From NCBI RefSeq assembly GCF_023715345.1, contig NZ_JAMBNY010000011.1:62001-126000 (forward strand): a DNA stretch of 64,000 bases, in the 5' to 3' direction. Each line of letters opens with the position of its first letter. The stretch's first letter is position 1. The stretch is from Paenibacillus camelliae (lineage in GTDB: Bacteria; Bacillota; Bacilli; Paenibacillales; Paenibacillaceae). The position numbers were made by a program, and so were the translations under genes. The notes beneath the pieces are model-generated. The model saw only the letters and a program-made list of their open reading frames with translations, was not told the origin of the DNA and did no database searches. Below are positions 9,894 to 19,497 of the stretch, piece after piece.

Positions 9894-11393
9894 TCACATA
9901 ATCGTACGATGATTCGTCTTACGTTTACTTTTGAGTACGAACAGCGCTGCAACGCTATGGCATAACCATAAGCTAAATATCGCGGTCATCACCATCAAGC
10001 CTATAGATAAATCATAGGGATAGCCGAACCATCCCATCGCTGATGGTCTTACAGCTAGAAGTAACCACCATAGCAGCATGCACAAAGCTCCCCAGCATAG
10101 AAGAGAAAGCGATATGCTCCAATAGCTCTTCTTATAGATGGTTCCGACACGCAAGCTGCGAATGAACCATAGGAGGAGCAATAAGCTTGCACCAATGAGG
10201 ACCATTGCCACGATGCCGAGAAGCTTGCCGAAGGTCATCTGTGCAGCAACATCCTCAGGTGTTAGCCCCATCATGATGCGAGCAACACCTTCCGCGATGC
10301 CGAGTTGAATCTCTGGATGCATCTCTCCGAGTAAGAGTGCTACGCCGATTTCATGCTCTGGTACGAACAGAATGACCGATGAGGAACCAATGCCATCCCC
10401 TGTCTTATAGTAGACCTTTGTTTGCTCAATCTCCTTTAGCTTAAAGCCGCTCGTCGTATATTCCGCATCACCTGTCTCATTGGCGACATAGCCTACCCTA
10501 TATTCCTTCACATCGTGTAATTGCCCAATAGCTGAATGAGAAGCATAGCCCAATTGATAGGATATAAATTTGCCTAAGTCCTCAATCGTACTATATGCAC
10601 CGCCATCGGGGTCCTGGGCAGCGCCAAATTCCTCATATGATCGCTTTAGATGCAGCTTCCCAGTAAAAAACCAGCTATATTCCTTAGCGATGCGTTCCTC
10701 AGAAAGTGTTACAAGATCCTTTCCATAGACCGTATCCATCATCCCTAATGGCTCAAACAGCTGCTTTTGCATATACTCATAGTAGCTCTGACCTGTTACT
10801 GCCTCGATCGTGTAGCCAAGTATATCGTAGCAGCCGTTGCAGTAGTTCCCAGTTTGTCCAGGCTCCTCAGTTAATGCGATGCGTGCGAATTGACGCACAT
10901 ACGTCTCTAGCGAATCCTTGGCATCCTTATGTGCGAATACTAATCCGTCTGTTTGCATAGAACCCATGCCACCTGCTGAATGGGCTAATAGATGTCTTAT
11001 CGTTAATTGAGCGGAGCTTGCCTCATCCTTCAGCTTAAACCAAGGAATGTAGGCTTGGACAGGCTGATCGATATCTAATTTCCCTGCTTCATGCAGCTGC
11101 AGAATGACAGTAGCTGTAAACACCTTCGTAATCGATGCGGCAAAATATACCGTATCCTTGTTAGGCACCGCTAGTTGCTCTCGATCGACTACACCAAATC
11201 CATCAGAGTGAATAAGCTGATCCTTGTGTACAATCCCTAAAGCTCCTCCGACAACTTGATTTCGGGCAAACTGCTCCTCTACATAGCTCGATGCTTGCTG
11301 CAGCTTCTCGCTCCAATCACTTGCTTGTGCCATTACAGGCTGGAACGCAGCAAGAAAAATAACTACACAGACAACCATTATGCGCATATGCAT
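9894..11393 (-). CDS. Class C beta-lactamase-like serine hydrolase with C-terminal membrane segments
   Basis: This 499-residue protein has a signal peptide, then the penicillin-binding/beta-lactamase fold. The S-x-x-K motif appears in A-A-S-I-T-K, with a Y-x-N motif in G-N-Y-C-N. After about residue 385 there are three or four hydrophobic helices, so the catalytic domain is tethered outside the cell. Proteins of this layout hydrolyse esters, D-amino-acid peptides or cell-wall substrates; the substrate cannot be read. ATG 11393 is chosen because GGAGAGG lies nine bases upstream. It lies between pectin-degrading genes but nothing links it to them functionally. A hydrolase role is firm, a resistance role is not implied. 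Confidence 0.85.
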   Translation of the reverse strand: MHMRIMVVCVVIFLAAFQPVMAQASDWSEKLQQASSYVEEQFARNQVVGGALGIVHKDQLIHSDGFGVVDREQLAVPNKDTVYFAASITKVFTATVILQLHEAGKLDIDQPVQAYIPWFKLKDEASSAQLTIRHLLAHSAGGMGSMQTDGLVFAHKDAKDSLETYVRQFARIALTEEPGQTGNYCNGCYDILGYTIEAVTGQSYYEYMQKQLFEPLGMMDTVYGKDLVTLSEERIAKEYSWFFTGKLHLKRSYEEFGAAQDPDGGAYSTIEDLGKFISYQLGYASHSAIGQLHDVKEYRVGYVANETGDAEYTTSGFKLKEIEQTKVYYKTGDGIGSSSVILFVPEHEIGVALLLGEMHPEIQLGIAEGVARIMMGLTPEDVAAQMTFGKLLGIVAMVLIGASLLLLLWFIRSLRVGTIYKKSYWSISLSLLCWGALCMLLWWLLLAVRPSAMGWFGYPYDLSIGLMVMTAIFSLWLCHSVAALFVLKSKRKTNHRTIM

Positions 11394-11579
11394 ATTCAAG
11401 CCCCTCTCCAATCCACAATTTATATTATTTATGTAATATTTACCAATACGAAGCGTAAAAAAATTCGTTTCTCATTTAATAAAAGATTTACATATATGAA
11501 TAGCATTAATTCAATTGTAACAACGATTAACAACACTTATTCCATCTATCATTAGCTGAATAAACAACACTAAATAGCA

Positions 11580-11660
11580 CAAAACCTCCGCACCGAAGGT
11601 TTTCCTTTGGGTACGGAGGCTTTCCTTTGGGTACGGAGGCTTTCCTTCAGGTACAGAGGT
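11580..11660 (-). terminator. Terminator after the arabinofuranosidase gene, with triplicated arm
   Basis: The 350-base gap 11394-11743 holds no gene. On the minus strand, a 20-base unit with core CCTCCGTACC occurs three times and the complementary GGTGCGGAGG occurs once, followed by TTTTG. Pairing the nearest copy gives a ten-base stem with one wobble. It lies about 85 bases past the arabinofuranosidase stop. The extra copies give alternative hairpins with longer loops. Confidence 0.65.
11601..11660 (+). repeat. Three tandem 20-bp repeats
   Basis: The unit TTTCCTTTGGGTACGGAGGC is present at 11601-11620 and again, identically, at 11621-11640. A third copy at 11641-11660 differs at four positions. 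The units form one arm of the terminator described for this region. Confidence 0.95.
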
Positions 11661-11743
11661 TTTATCTGCTGTTCCTATTCGATATGGCTAGTGATACATG
11701 TTGATATAAAGATATGAGTCACTTAATATTGATAAGCTTACGC

Positions 11744-13400
<1,657 letters not shown>

Positions 13401-14303
13401 ATGCTACTAACGACCAATCAAACATCGCTGCTTGTATATGAAGCATTGGCGAGCGACATTCGCTTAAAGATTATTGACCGGCTGTTTGAGAAGGAAATGA
13501 ATATTAAAGAGCTGGCTGCCGAGCTTTATCTGAGCAATGCGATCGTTAGCAGCCATGTTGCTAAGCTGGAGAAGGCGGGAATTGTAGGAAGCAAGATGAA
13601 GCGGATTAATGGGGGAACGTACAAGATGTGCTATATCAACACCGAGCATATGCAGATCAAGCTCTCCCCTATTCAGCATCAACGTAGCTATGAGGAAGTG
13701 TCGATACCGGTTGGACAATATTCGAATCACGAGGCACAGCCAACCTGTGGTCTCGCAACAACCGAGAAGATGATTGGACACTATGATGATCCCGTCTATT
13801 TTCTAGATCCCGAGCACGTTCATGCCTCCATTCTCTGGTTCGCAAGAGGGTTTGTCGAATACAAGATTCCGAATTATGTACACAAGGATCAACAGCTAGT
13901 CGAGCTTGAGATTTCTATGGAAATTGGCTCAGAAGCCCCTCAGGTGAACGAGCATTGGCCAAGCGACATCTCCTTTTATGTTAACAATCGAATGCTCGGC
14001 ACATGGACAAGCCCGGGGGATTTTGGAGAGCATAGAGGTCGCCTAACTCCTGTATGGTGGCAGTCCGATGTTAATCAGTACGGCATGCTGAAGGTGCTGC
14101 GCATTAATGAATCAGGCACCTATATCGATGGCAAGAAAATATCTGAGGTCACGCTAAGCAGCTTAATGGTGGATGCTCAATATTGGACGTTCCGCATTAG
14201 TGCTGAGGAGCTGAAAAAGGGGCGTGGCGGATTAACACTATACGGCAAAGGCTTCGGAAACTACGATCAGGATATCGTCATTCGCAGCTACTATAAAAGC
14301 TAG
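13401..14303 (+). CDS. ArsR-type winged-helix regulator with large C-terminal domain
   Basis: This protein has 300 residues. Residues about 8-75 form an ArsR/SmtB winged helix (S-D-I-R-L-K-I-I-D-R-L-F, then L-Y-L-S-N-A-I-V-S-S-H-V-A-K-L-E-K-A-G-I). The remaining 225 residues are a beta-rich domain with many Trp and Tyr, probably the ligand sensor; classic ArsR proteins are only about 100 residues and end after the winged helix. ATG 13401 is chosen because GAGGTGA lies five bases upstream. The gene is divergent from the GH51 enzyme, so it likely represses or activates abfA in response to arabinose or an arabino-oligosaccharide. The metal-binding Cys motif of true metal sensors is not seen. Confidence 0.8.
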   Translation: MLLTTNQTSLLVYEALASDIRLKIIDRLFEKEMNIKELAAELYLSNAIVSSHVAKLEKAGIVGSKMKRINGGTYKMCYINTEHMQIKLSPIQHQRSYEEVSIPVGQYSNHEAQPTCGLATTEKMIGHYDDPVYFLDPEHVHASILWFARGFVEYKIPNYVHKDQQLVELEISMEIGSEAPQVNEHWPSDISFYVNNRMLGTWTSPGDFGEHRGRLTPVWWQSDVNQYGMLKVLRINESGTYIDGKKISEVTLSSLMVDAQYWTFRISAEELKKGRGGLTLYGKGFGNYDQDIVIRSYYKS

Positions 14304-14362
14304 AGCTGCTATACTTGCAACATATACAACCACCCCATCATCTACGTATCTACTTAAACGAT

Positions 14363-14405
14363 ATAAAAAGCAGCGTGCTAGAAGTTGATCCTTCCGGCAC
14401 GCTGC
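14363..14405 (-). terminator. Terminator between convergent genes
   Basis: GCAGCGTGC (14370-14378) pairs perfectly with GCACGCTGC (14397-14405). On the minus strand the stem is followed by TTTTTAT, so it terminates the acyltransferase-like gene; the stem may also stop transcription from the left. Confidence 0.7.
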
Positions 14406-14456
14406 AGCGTATATCTATTCATATTTAACTAGCATTACCGTTAGTGCTAATCCACG

Positions 14457-14486
14457 CTAGTATTACTACGACTAGTATTACTACGA
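14457..14486 (+). repeat. 15-bp perfect tandem duplication
   Basis: CTAGTATTACTACGA occurs twice head to tail. It lies in the gap between convergent genes and looks like a simple replication-slippage duplication. Confidence 0.9.
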
Positions 14487-14550
14487 TCTATTAAAACTAC
14501 ATTGTACTAGGCTATGTCATAGATTGCTATATTGCCTAGCAGCCTTACAG

Positions 14551-15702
14551 CTAGAGCTTTAATGTATCGTAGGATACCTCTCCAAATTCGCCGCATAGAT
14601 CAAGGAATATCCCTCTCATATCGAAGATCTCTTTCTCTTGCTCGACGTACTCTAGTACCTTTCTTCGCAGTGAAGTATCTGGCTTCGCATCCTTCACGTC
14701 CAGCATCTCATTAAATACAAAATTCCATAGGAAGCTAATAGAGCCAGCTGTTGGATATAAGTAGAATTGCTCCTGGAATTTAACGATATTGCTGGTCGGA
14801 GGCAGCATGTCACGCAGCTGAGGTGTGAACAGCCACGTATGACAGTACATCCCTTTAGGCTTCACCTCTGGAAAATGCTTTGCGAAAAACTGCTTTGCTT
14901 GCTTGTATGATTCCTTCACACTGTCCATATCGAATGCAGCATCTCTCGGAATATGAATATCGAACACTATATCGTCCTTATCCAATACCTTCTCCCATTC
15001 TAGACGAGACAGCTTCACCGGACTAGGCATCCCTTTTCCTTCAGGGGTCACGGGATGTCCGATATAGTAATCGTCGGTTTCCTCGTAGGTTGTCACAAAG
15101 CCATCCTCTGTTTTTTCCTTTTTACATACGCCCTGCATATCGCCACTGGCTCTTAGCTCGATCCCCTCTCTGCATAAGAGCATAAGGGTTTTATTTTCGG
15201 CATGGTAGAAGCCCTTCACATCACCAGAGAATGGAATCGTCAAATACTGAATGCTGCCTATTCGAAACATTCGGGCTTCGAGATGGCGCCAAATCCAGCT
15301 AAAATTACGAATCGCATAATAGCCTACTAGATTATAGGCGTTCTGTACCCATGTTGAGATATCCCGCACTGTTTCAACAAAGAATTCTTCACTTAAACCT
15401 AGCTCCTTATATCGCTTTTCTGTTAGCGGCAATCGCTGCAGCGCAGCATGCAAGTATAACAAGGAGGCATGGTTGCCAAGCACCTCTTCAGCATACGGAT
15501 CAATCTTTAGCGGCTCCCACACCGTTGTCCAATAACCGCTCTCAATATAACTTGTATAAAATTGTTTATGAATGTGAAGCAGTTTCTCATCTTGTTCAAG
15601 AAGGTCACCAATCTCCAGTAATATAGCGGTCGCCCCTTCAGGCATTAAAATCTTGTTACAGTAATGCTTCATCTGTTCGTTGGATAACAATTGCCATTCC
15701 AT
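14551..15702 (-). CDS. Acyltransferase-like protein (NAT_N / GNAT_C two-domain type)
   Basis: This 383-residue soluble protein has an all-helical N-terminal half (about 1-130), then a mixed alpha/beta half with the segment M-Y-C-H-T-W-L-F-T-P-Q-L-R-D-M-L-P. From memory this layout matches a Firmicute family annotated as acyltransferase domain-containing (N-acyltransferase N-terminal plus GNAT-like C-terminal domains). The substrate is unknown. ATG 15702 is preferred over the TTG five codons upstream because GGGGAG lies seven bases before it. The upstream gap to 15962 is AT-rich with no other gene. Confidence 0.6.
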   Translation of the reverse strand: MEWQLLSNEQMKHYCNKILMPEGATAILLEIGDLLEQDEKLLHIHKQFYTSYIESGYWTTVWEPLKIDPYAEEVLGNHASLLYLHAALQRLPLTEKRYKELGLSEEFFVETVRDISTWVQNAYNLVGYYAIRNFSWIWRHLEARMFRIGSIQYLTIPFSGDVKGFYHAENKTLMLLCREGIELRASGDMQGVCKKEKTEDGFVTTYEETDDYYIGHPVTPEGKGMPSPVKLSRLEWEKVLDKDDIVFDIHIPRDAAFDMDSVKESYKQAKQFFAKHFPEVKPKGMYCHTWLFTPQLRDMLPPTSNIVKFQEQFYLYPTAGSISFLWNFVFNEMLDVKDAKPDTSLRRKVLEYVEQEKEIFDMRGIFLDLCGEFGEVSYDTLKL

Positions 15703-15962
15703 CGGATCACTCCCCAAGTTTGTATGTGCAGCTGTGCAATAATTCTATTAACCCGATTAATCATCAGTTCTCTTAAAAAAAAAGAGCTTTCACAATACCA
15801 ATATAGCAAATTTTAACCCCAATCACTACACATCTTTCTCCTATACTGCTTATATAGATTCCTGCGGATTTTCAAAAAGCAGGCTCATTCATTATGTCAT
15901 TGTCCATGCCGTACACGTATACATGCAATATATTTATCACTACAATCAGAGGTGGGTATACA

Positions 15963-16406
15963 ATGGCGAATAATCGTTTGTCTAATCTTATTGGAAAATT
16001 CGTCCGCGTCAATAGAGGCGGACCAGAATCGAGTGATGGTGTATTAGTAGCAGTAAAGCATGATTATATTGTTCTCTTTATTAAAAAGGACGGATTTATC
16101 TTTTATAATCTGGAGCACATAAAAAGCATTACTCTCCTTAATCACCATGGGAGACATGATTTCCATAGCTTGAACCATAGAACACCTCGCACCTTTATTG
16201 AAGCGTTACGGGCCAATAAGCATCGTTTAATAAAGGTTAACAGAGGCGGGCCTGATAGCGTAACCGGCGTATTAACAGAGGTGCACCCGCATTATATTAA
16301 ACTCATTGCGGATCATGAGACGGTCATTATTTTTACCCATCATATTAAAAGCTTTACCCCTCCGCTTAGAACCGTGAATTCATTGAAAGTGCGAAATAAA
16401 AGATAA
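15963..16406 (+). CDS. CotB-like spore coat protein, two-module
   Basis: This 147-residue basic protein consists of two copies of the small beta-barrel (LSm-like) module found in the N-terminal half of Bacillus CotB: V-N-R-G-G-P-E-S-S-D-G-V-L near residue 17 and V-N-R-G-G-P-D-S-V-T-G-V-L near residue 94, each followed by a hydrophobic strand and an H-x-K-S-[IF] ending. CotB carries V-Y-R-G-G-P-E-S-K-K-G at the same place and has three modules plus a Ser-rich tail; here the tail and one module are missing. ATG 15963 follows AGAGGTGGG. A spore-surface location is inferred from this similarity. A terminator follows. Confidence 0.75.
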   Translation: MANNRLSNLIGKFVRVNRGGPESSDGVLVAVKHDYIVLFIKKDGFIFYNLEHIKSITLLNHHGRHDFHSLNHRTPRTFIEALRANKHRLIKVNRGGPDSVTGVLTEVHPHYIKLIADHETVIIFTHHIKSFTPPLRTVNSLKVRNKR

Positions 16407-16416
16407 GCTTCATACG

Positions 16417-16457
16417 AAAAGCTAAACTAGACTGAGTGTCTCTGGTTTAGCTTTTTC
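16417..16457 (+). terminator. Rho-independent terminator after the CotB-like gene
   Basis: GAAAAGCTAAAC (16417-16428) pairs with GTTTAGCTTTTTC (16445-16457), ending in five T residues, 11 bases after the stop codon. The stretch from here to 16653 holds no other gene that I can support; it must contain the promoter of the next operon. Confidence 0.85.
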
Positions 16458-16653
16458 GATTGAGGGCTTGTCGAGCTTTACGTAACGACACGAGGGCGAA
16501 TATGGAATTTTTATACAGAGGGCTATCTCATTATTACAAAGAAAAGGCATGAGTCGTATATATACAGTATTAACTACCCATAGCATTCACCCTACTAGGC
16601 AAATACCCTTCATCTACTCACACACAGAGCAATAAAAGGAAGGAGGTTAGTAC

Positions 16654-16812
16654 ATGTTGTTACTCATATCACTGTTAGTCATACTCGGCTTATTGCTTTA
16701 TATGTTTCTTAAGCCGAGAGCTATAGGCAAAAGCCATACCATCTCTTCCAGTGAACAGTCGCTTGACATAAAATCTACAGCATCCTATAGCGAGGCGAAG
16801 CGAAATGGTTGA
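16654..16812 (+). CDS. Small single-pass membrane protein, 52 residues
   Basis: This short gene has a perfect AAGGAGG ribosome-binding site (eight bases before the ATG). Residues 2-19 form one transmembrane helix of Leu/Ile/Val, followed by a Lys-Pro-Arg stop-transfer and a polar tail rich in Ser. Its last eight bases (ATGGTTGA) contain the start of the next gene, so the transporter must be translated by coupling to this peptide. The tight overlap suggests an accessory or regulatory subunit of the transporter. I recognise no family. Confidence 0.7.
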   Translation: MLLLISLLVILGLLLYMFLKPRAIGKSHTISSSEQSLDIKSTASYSEAKRNG

Positions 16813-18190
16813 ATCACTTCTATTAACGGCTGGCAGCATTTTCATAATAACCGTTGCCCTACTCATCTTACGTCCATATCGAATGAACGAAGCTATTCCC
16901 GTCACCATTGGTGCGATAGCTATTTATATATTCGGTATTGTAAGCTTTCAGGATGTTATATCTATTATTGGGATCGTAAATGGAGCAGCAATAACGATAT
17001 TATCGACCATTGTCATGTCGATCGTTCTGGAGAGTATTGGCTTTTTTAGATGGGCTGCTTTTAATTTAGCTATCAGATCGCAAGGCTCGGGAAGAGCGCT
17101 GTTCTGGTATATCAATGTCATCTGCTTCCTTATGACGATGTTTTTTAATAACGATGGAAGCATACTCATCACCACTCCCATCATTATTCAAACGCTAAAT
17201 GTACTGAACCTGAAAACAAGACAAAAAATTCCTTACCTGCTGTCAGGTGCTCTAATCGCTACAGGAGCAAGCGCTCCAATCGGGGTAAGTAATCTCGCGA
17301 ATTTAATATCATTAAAAATCGTGGGCCTCGATCTCAATGCCTATGCAACGATGATGCTTATTCCGTCCATGATCGGCTTGCTGTCCATTTCCTTCTTACT
17401 GTTCTTCCACTTCAGAAAAGAAATTCCCGTGCATATCCCCGTGATTCATCGTGACACGGCTGAATGGTTTCAACAATCAACGAATCGTTCGTCCAATATG
17501 AGAAGAATCCACCCACTCATGCCTACTACTGCTGCTAATCCTCCATCCTCAAGCATAGACTGGCGAATGTTTGTCATATGCATCATCATCGTAATTTTAA
17601 CTAGAATCAGTTTTTTTGTATTGCAGCCTCTAGGTATCTCGACAGAATGGCCTGCCATCGTTGGTGCTTTATTGCTTATTGCAGTGCGTTGGTTGAGAAA
17701 AGGAATCGCTCCAACAGACATCGCTTCAAAAACGCCTTGGCACATTCTTCTTTTTGCATTAGGCATGTATGTGATCGTCTACGGCCTCTATAATGCTGGC
17801 TTAATCGAAATTATTATTAGTCAATTAGGTGAATATGTAGCTGACAATCGGTTTAATGCGATCTTTATTATCGGCCTCCTGCTGAGCTTTATGTCTAACC
17901 TATTCAACAACCTGCCTTCTGTCATGATCGGAACCCTCTCATTAACAGAAATGCATTTAGAGCCTTCCATCTTACATGCTGGGTATTTCGCTAGCATAAT
18001 TGGTGCAGATATTGGTGCCCTCATTCTTCCGATGGGTACACTCGCATCACTTCTATGGATGCATATTTTGAGGGAACATAACATTCATTTTACGTGGCGG
18101 AAGTATATAAAAACAACGTTAGTCGTCATCCCAATTTCCTTACTCATTAGCTTCACTAGCTTATATTATTGGCTTGAATTATTTTATTAA
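16805..18190 (+). CDS. ArsB/NhaD-superfamily ion transporter
   Basis: This 461-residue protein has about ten to twelve membrane helices in two halves separated by a hydrophilic loop near residues 205-250. F-F-N-N-D-G-S-I-L-I-T-T-P-I-I in the first half and F-M-S-N-L-F-N-N-L-P-S-V-M-I in the second are the paired re-entrant loop motifs of the ArsB/NhaD/SLC13 ion-transporter superfamily. Members extrude arsenite, exchange Na+ for protons, or import carboxylates; the substrate cannot be decided here, and no arsR or arsC is adjacent. It lacks its own ribosome-binding site and overlaps the 52-residue peptide gene. It lies between two CotB-like genes, so a spore or sporulation role is possible. Confidence 0.8.
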   Translation: MVESLLLTAGSIFIITVALLILRPYRMNEAIPVTIGAIAIYIFGIVSFQDVISIIGIVNGAAITILSTIVMSIVLESIGFFRWAAFNLAIRSQGSGRALFWYINVICFLMTMFFNNDGSILITTPIIIQTLNVLNLKTRQKIPYLLSGALIATGASAPIGVSNLANLISLKIVGLDLNAYATMMLIPSMIGLLSISFLLFFHFRKEIPVHIPVIHRDTAEWFQQSTNRSSNMRRIHPLMPTTAANPPSSSIDWRMFVICIIIVILTRISFFVLQPLGISTEWPAIVGALLLIAVRWLRKGIAPTDIASKTPWHILLFALGMYVIVYGLYNAGLIEIIISQLGEYVADNRFNAIFIIGLLLSFMSNLFNNLPSVMIGTLSLTEMHLEPSILHAGYFASIIGADIGALILPMGTLASLLWMHILREHNIHFTWRKYIKTTLVVIPISLLISFTSLYYWLELFY

Positions 18191-18206
18191 TTTGAGGTGA
18201 GTATAG

Positions 18207-18878
18207 TTGTCCATGATACATTCGTTGCTTAATAAAGTAGTTAATATTGAAATTTCGGGTGAAAAGCGGCATACCGGAATATTGATTGATTATGGCCGAG
18301 ATATGCTTGTTGTCTATAACGGTATGAATTTCATTTACTTTCCTACTCATCATATCCAGAATATTAGAGCTAATGATAAGCCTGAGGAGGAAATTACTAG
18401 CCCTTCCGATACACAATATGAGAGCGAGCCCAACCTTTCCTATCGAAAAGTATTGCTGAATGCGCGTGGCCAGTTTCTAGAAGTTTATATTTCAGGACAG
18501 CTGTCCTTACATGGCTACGTTACAGCGATTATGAACAATTACTTTGTGTTTTATTCTCCTGTATACAAAACAATCTATATCCCGATGTATCACTTGAAAT
18601 GGTTAATTCCGTATCCTACAGAGCAAACACCATTCTCGATCGATCGCGAACGACTTCCGGTGAGTCCCTCTATCGTGCCTCTTGCTCGAACGTTCGAGGA
18701 GCAGCTGGATAAGCTGATTGGTGAGATCATTGTATTTGATCTAGGAGTTAACCCTAACAAGATCGGATTGCTAAGCAGCATCGAGGATCATTATGTCGAA
18801 TTAGTTATCGGAAAAGGGGAACGATTCATTCTAAATATGCATCATATTAAGTCTGTCCACTCTCCAAAGCAGCTGTAG
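18207..18878 (+). CDS. CotB-like / DUF2642-like protein, three-module
   Basis: This 223-residue protein has three copies of the same small beta-barrel module seen in the gene at 15963: one at about 3-52 (ending H-H-I-Q-N-I), one at about 78-132 (ending Y-H-L-K-W-L) and one at about 168-222 (ending H-H-I-K-S-V). The R-G-G-P motif of CotB is replaced by other residues. The start is TTG at 18207 because GAGGTGA lies six bases upstream; the ATG at 18213 would be 12 bases away. It follows the transporter by 16 bases and probably shares its transcript. Spore coat location is inferred. Confidence 0.65.
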   Translation: MSMIHSLLNKVVNIEISGEKRHTGILIDYGRDMLVVYNGMNFIYFPTHHIQNIRANDKPEEEITSPSDTQYESEPNLSYRKVLLNARGQFLEVYISGQLSLHGYVTAIMNNYFVFYSPVYKTIYIPMYHLKWLIPYPTEQTPFSIDRERLPVSPSIVPLARTFEEQLDKLIGEIIVFDLGVNPNKIGLLSSIEDHYVELVIGKGERFILNMHHIKSVHSPKQL

Positions 18879-18923
18879 CAGCTTGCAGCTTGGCTATGCT
18901 CGGTCGCAAAAACAATACACTAA

Positions 18924-18960
18924 GAGCACGGTTGTTCGCTAATCAAAATGAACTGTGCTC
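18924..18960 (+). terminator. Stem-loop after the three-module gene
   Basis: GAGCACGGTT and AACTGTGCTC pair with one mismatch around a 17-base loop, 46 bases past the stop codon. There is no T run, so termination is uncertain. Confidence 0.35.
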
Positions 18961-19032
18961 TGATCTGTGCACATAATTCATGACGTTATGGTTAGACTAA
19001 GCATAGCTTCGAAAAAGGAGGATGACACCCGT

Positions 19033-19164
19033 ATGGACAGCACAGAACAATTTGTAGAGGACTTTAATCAAAAGCAGCAAAAGCATGAGCAGAACCAAAA
19101 GCGACAAAGCAAATCTCATGCTGGACACAAATTGCCTAATAAGCAGCACAGCACCAATAAATAA
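19033..19164 (+). CDS. Small hydrophilic protein, DUF4023-like
   Basis: This 43-residue protein is almost entirely charged and polar (Gln, Lys, His, Asn), starts M-D-S-T-E-Q-F-V-E-D-F and ends L-P-N-K-Q-H-S-T-N-K. This matches my memory of the DUF4023 family of small Bacillus/Paenibacillus proteins, whose function is unknown. AAGGAGG lies 11 bases before the ATG, a slightly long spacing. A strong terminator follows. Given the neighbours, a spore-core or coat-associated role is possible but unproven. Confidence 0.6.
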   Translation: MDSTEQFVEDFNQKQQKHEQNQKRQSKSHAGHKLPNKQHSTNK

Positions 19165-19210
19165 TCGAGATTTCACTCGATTCTAATACCTGTCGTTATC
19201 CCTTATTATG

Positions 19211-19240
19211 CCGAGAGTTAACCCTCTCGGATTATTTTTA
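19211..19240 (+). terminator. Rho-independent terminator after the DUF4023-like gene
   Basis: CCGAGAG-ttaacc-CTCTCGG (19211-19230) is a perfect seven-base stem followed by ATTATTTTTATT. Confidence 0.85.
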
Positions 19241-19311
19241 TTCTCATTCAGTTGATTTAGTATGACTAGGCAATCCGTTGTATACTTGACTTTACATATA
19301 TACCAAGCCAG

Positions 19312-19352
19312 AAGCCACAGCATAATTAATGAACATGCGTGTGGCTTTTTCC
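19312..19352 (+). terminator. Second terminator-like hairpin in the 19.2-19.5 kb gap
   Basis: AAGCCACA (19312-19319) pairs with TGTGGCTT (19340-19347), followed by TTTCC. No protein gene lies between this and the previous terminator, so it may end a short untranslated transcript or be a relic. The gap 19165-19497 otherwise holds only an extended -10 element, TGATATAAT near 19417, that probably serves the next gene. Confidence 0.5.
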
Positions 19353-19497
19353 TTTGAATTTTACTTACTCATTTGACGGACTCTTTAACGGACTAAATCA
19401 TTGATGACATAAATGATATAATGAACAACATATTGCTGAGGGTCGACAATAGGATCAAGTAACTGGTCAGCGAACAATTGAAAGGGTTGAGTAGATT

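Noticed and set aside
11601..11660. Possible CRISPR array
   Set aside because: The 20-bp units are directly abutting with no spacers and serve as hairpin arms, so it is a tandem repeat.
16559..16653. Possible sigma-K type promoter before the 52-residue peptide gene
   Set aside because: The stretch near CGTATATATA resembles the -10 loosely but the -35 spacing could not be matched, so I do not call it.
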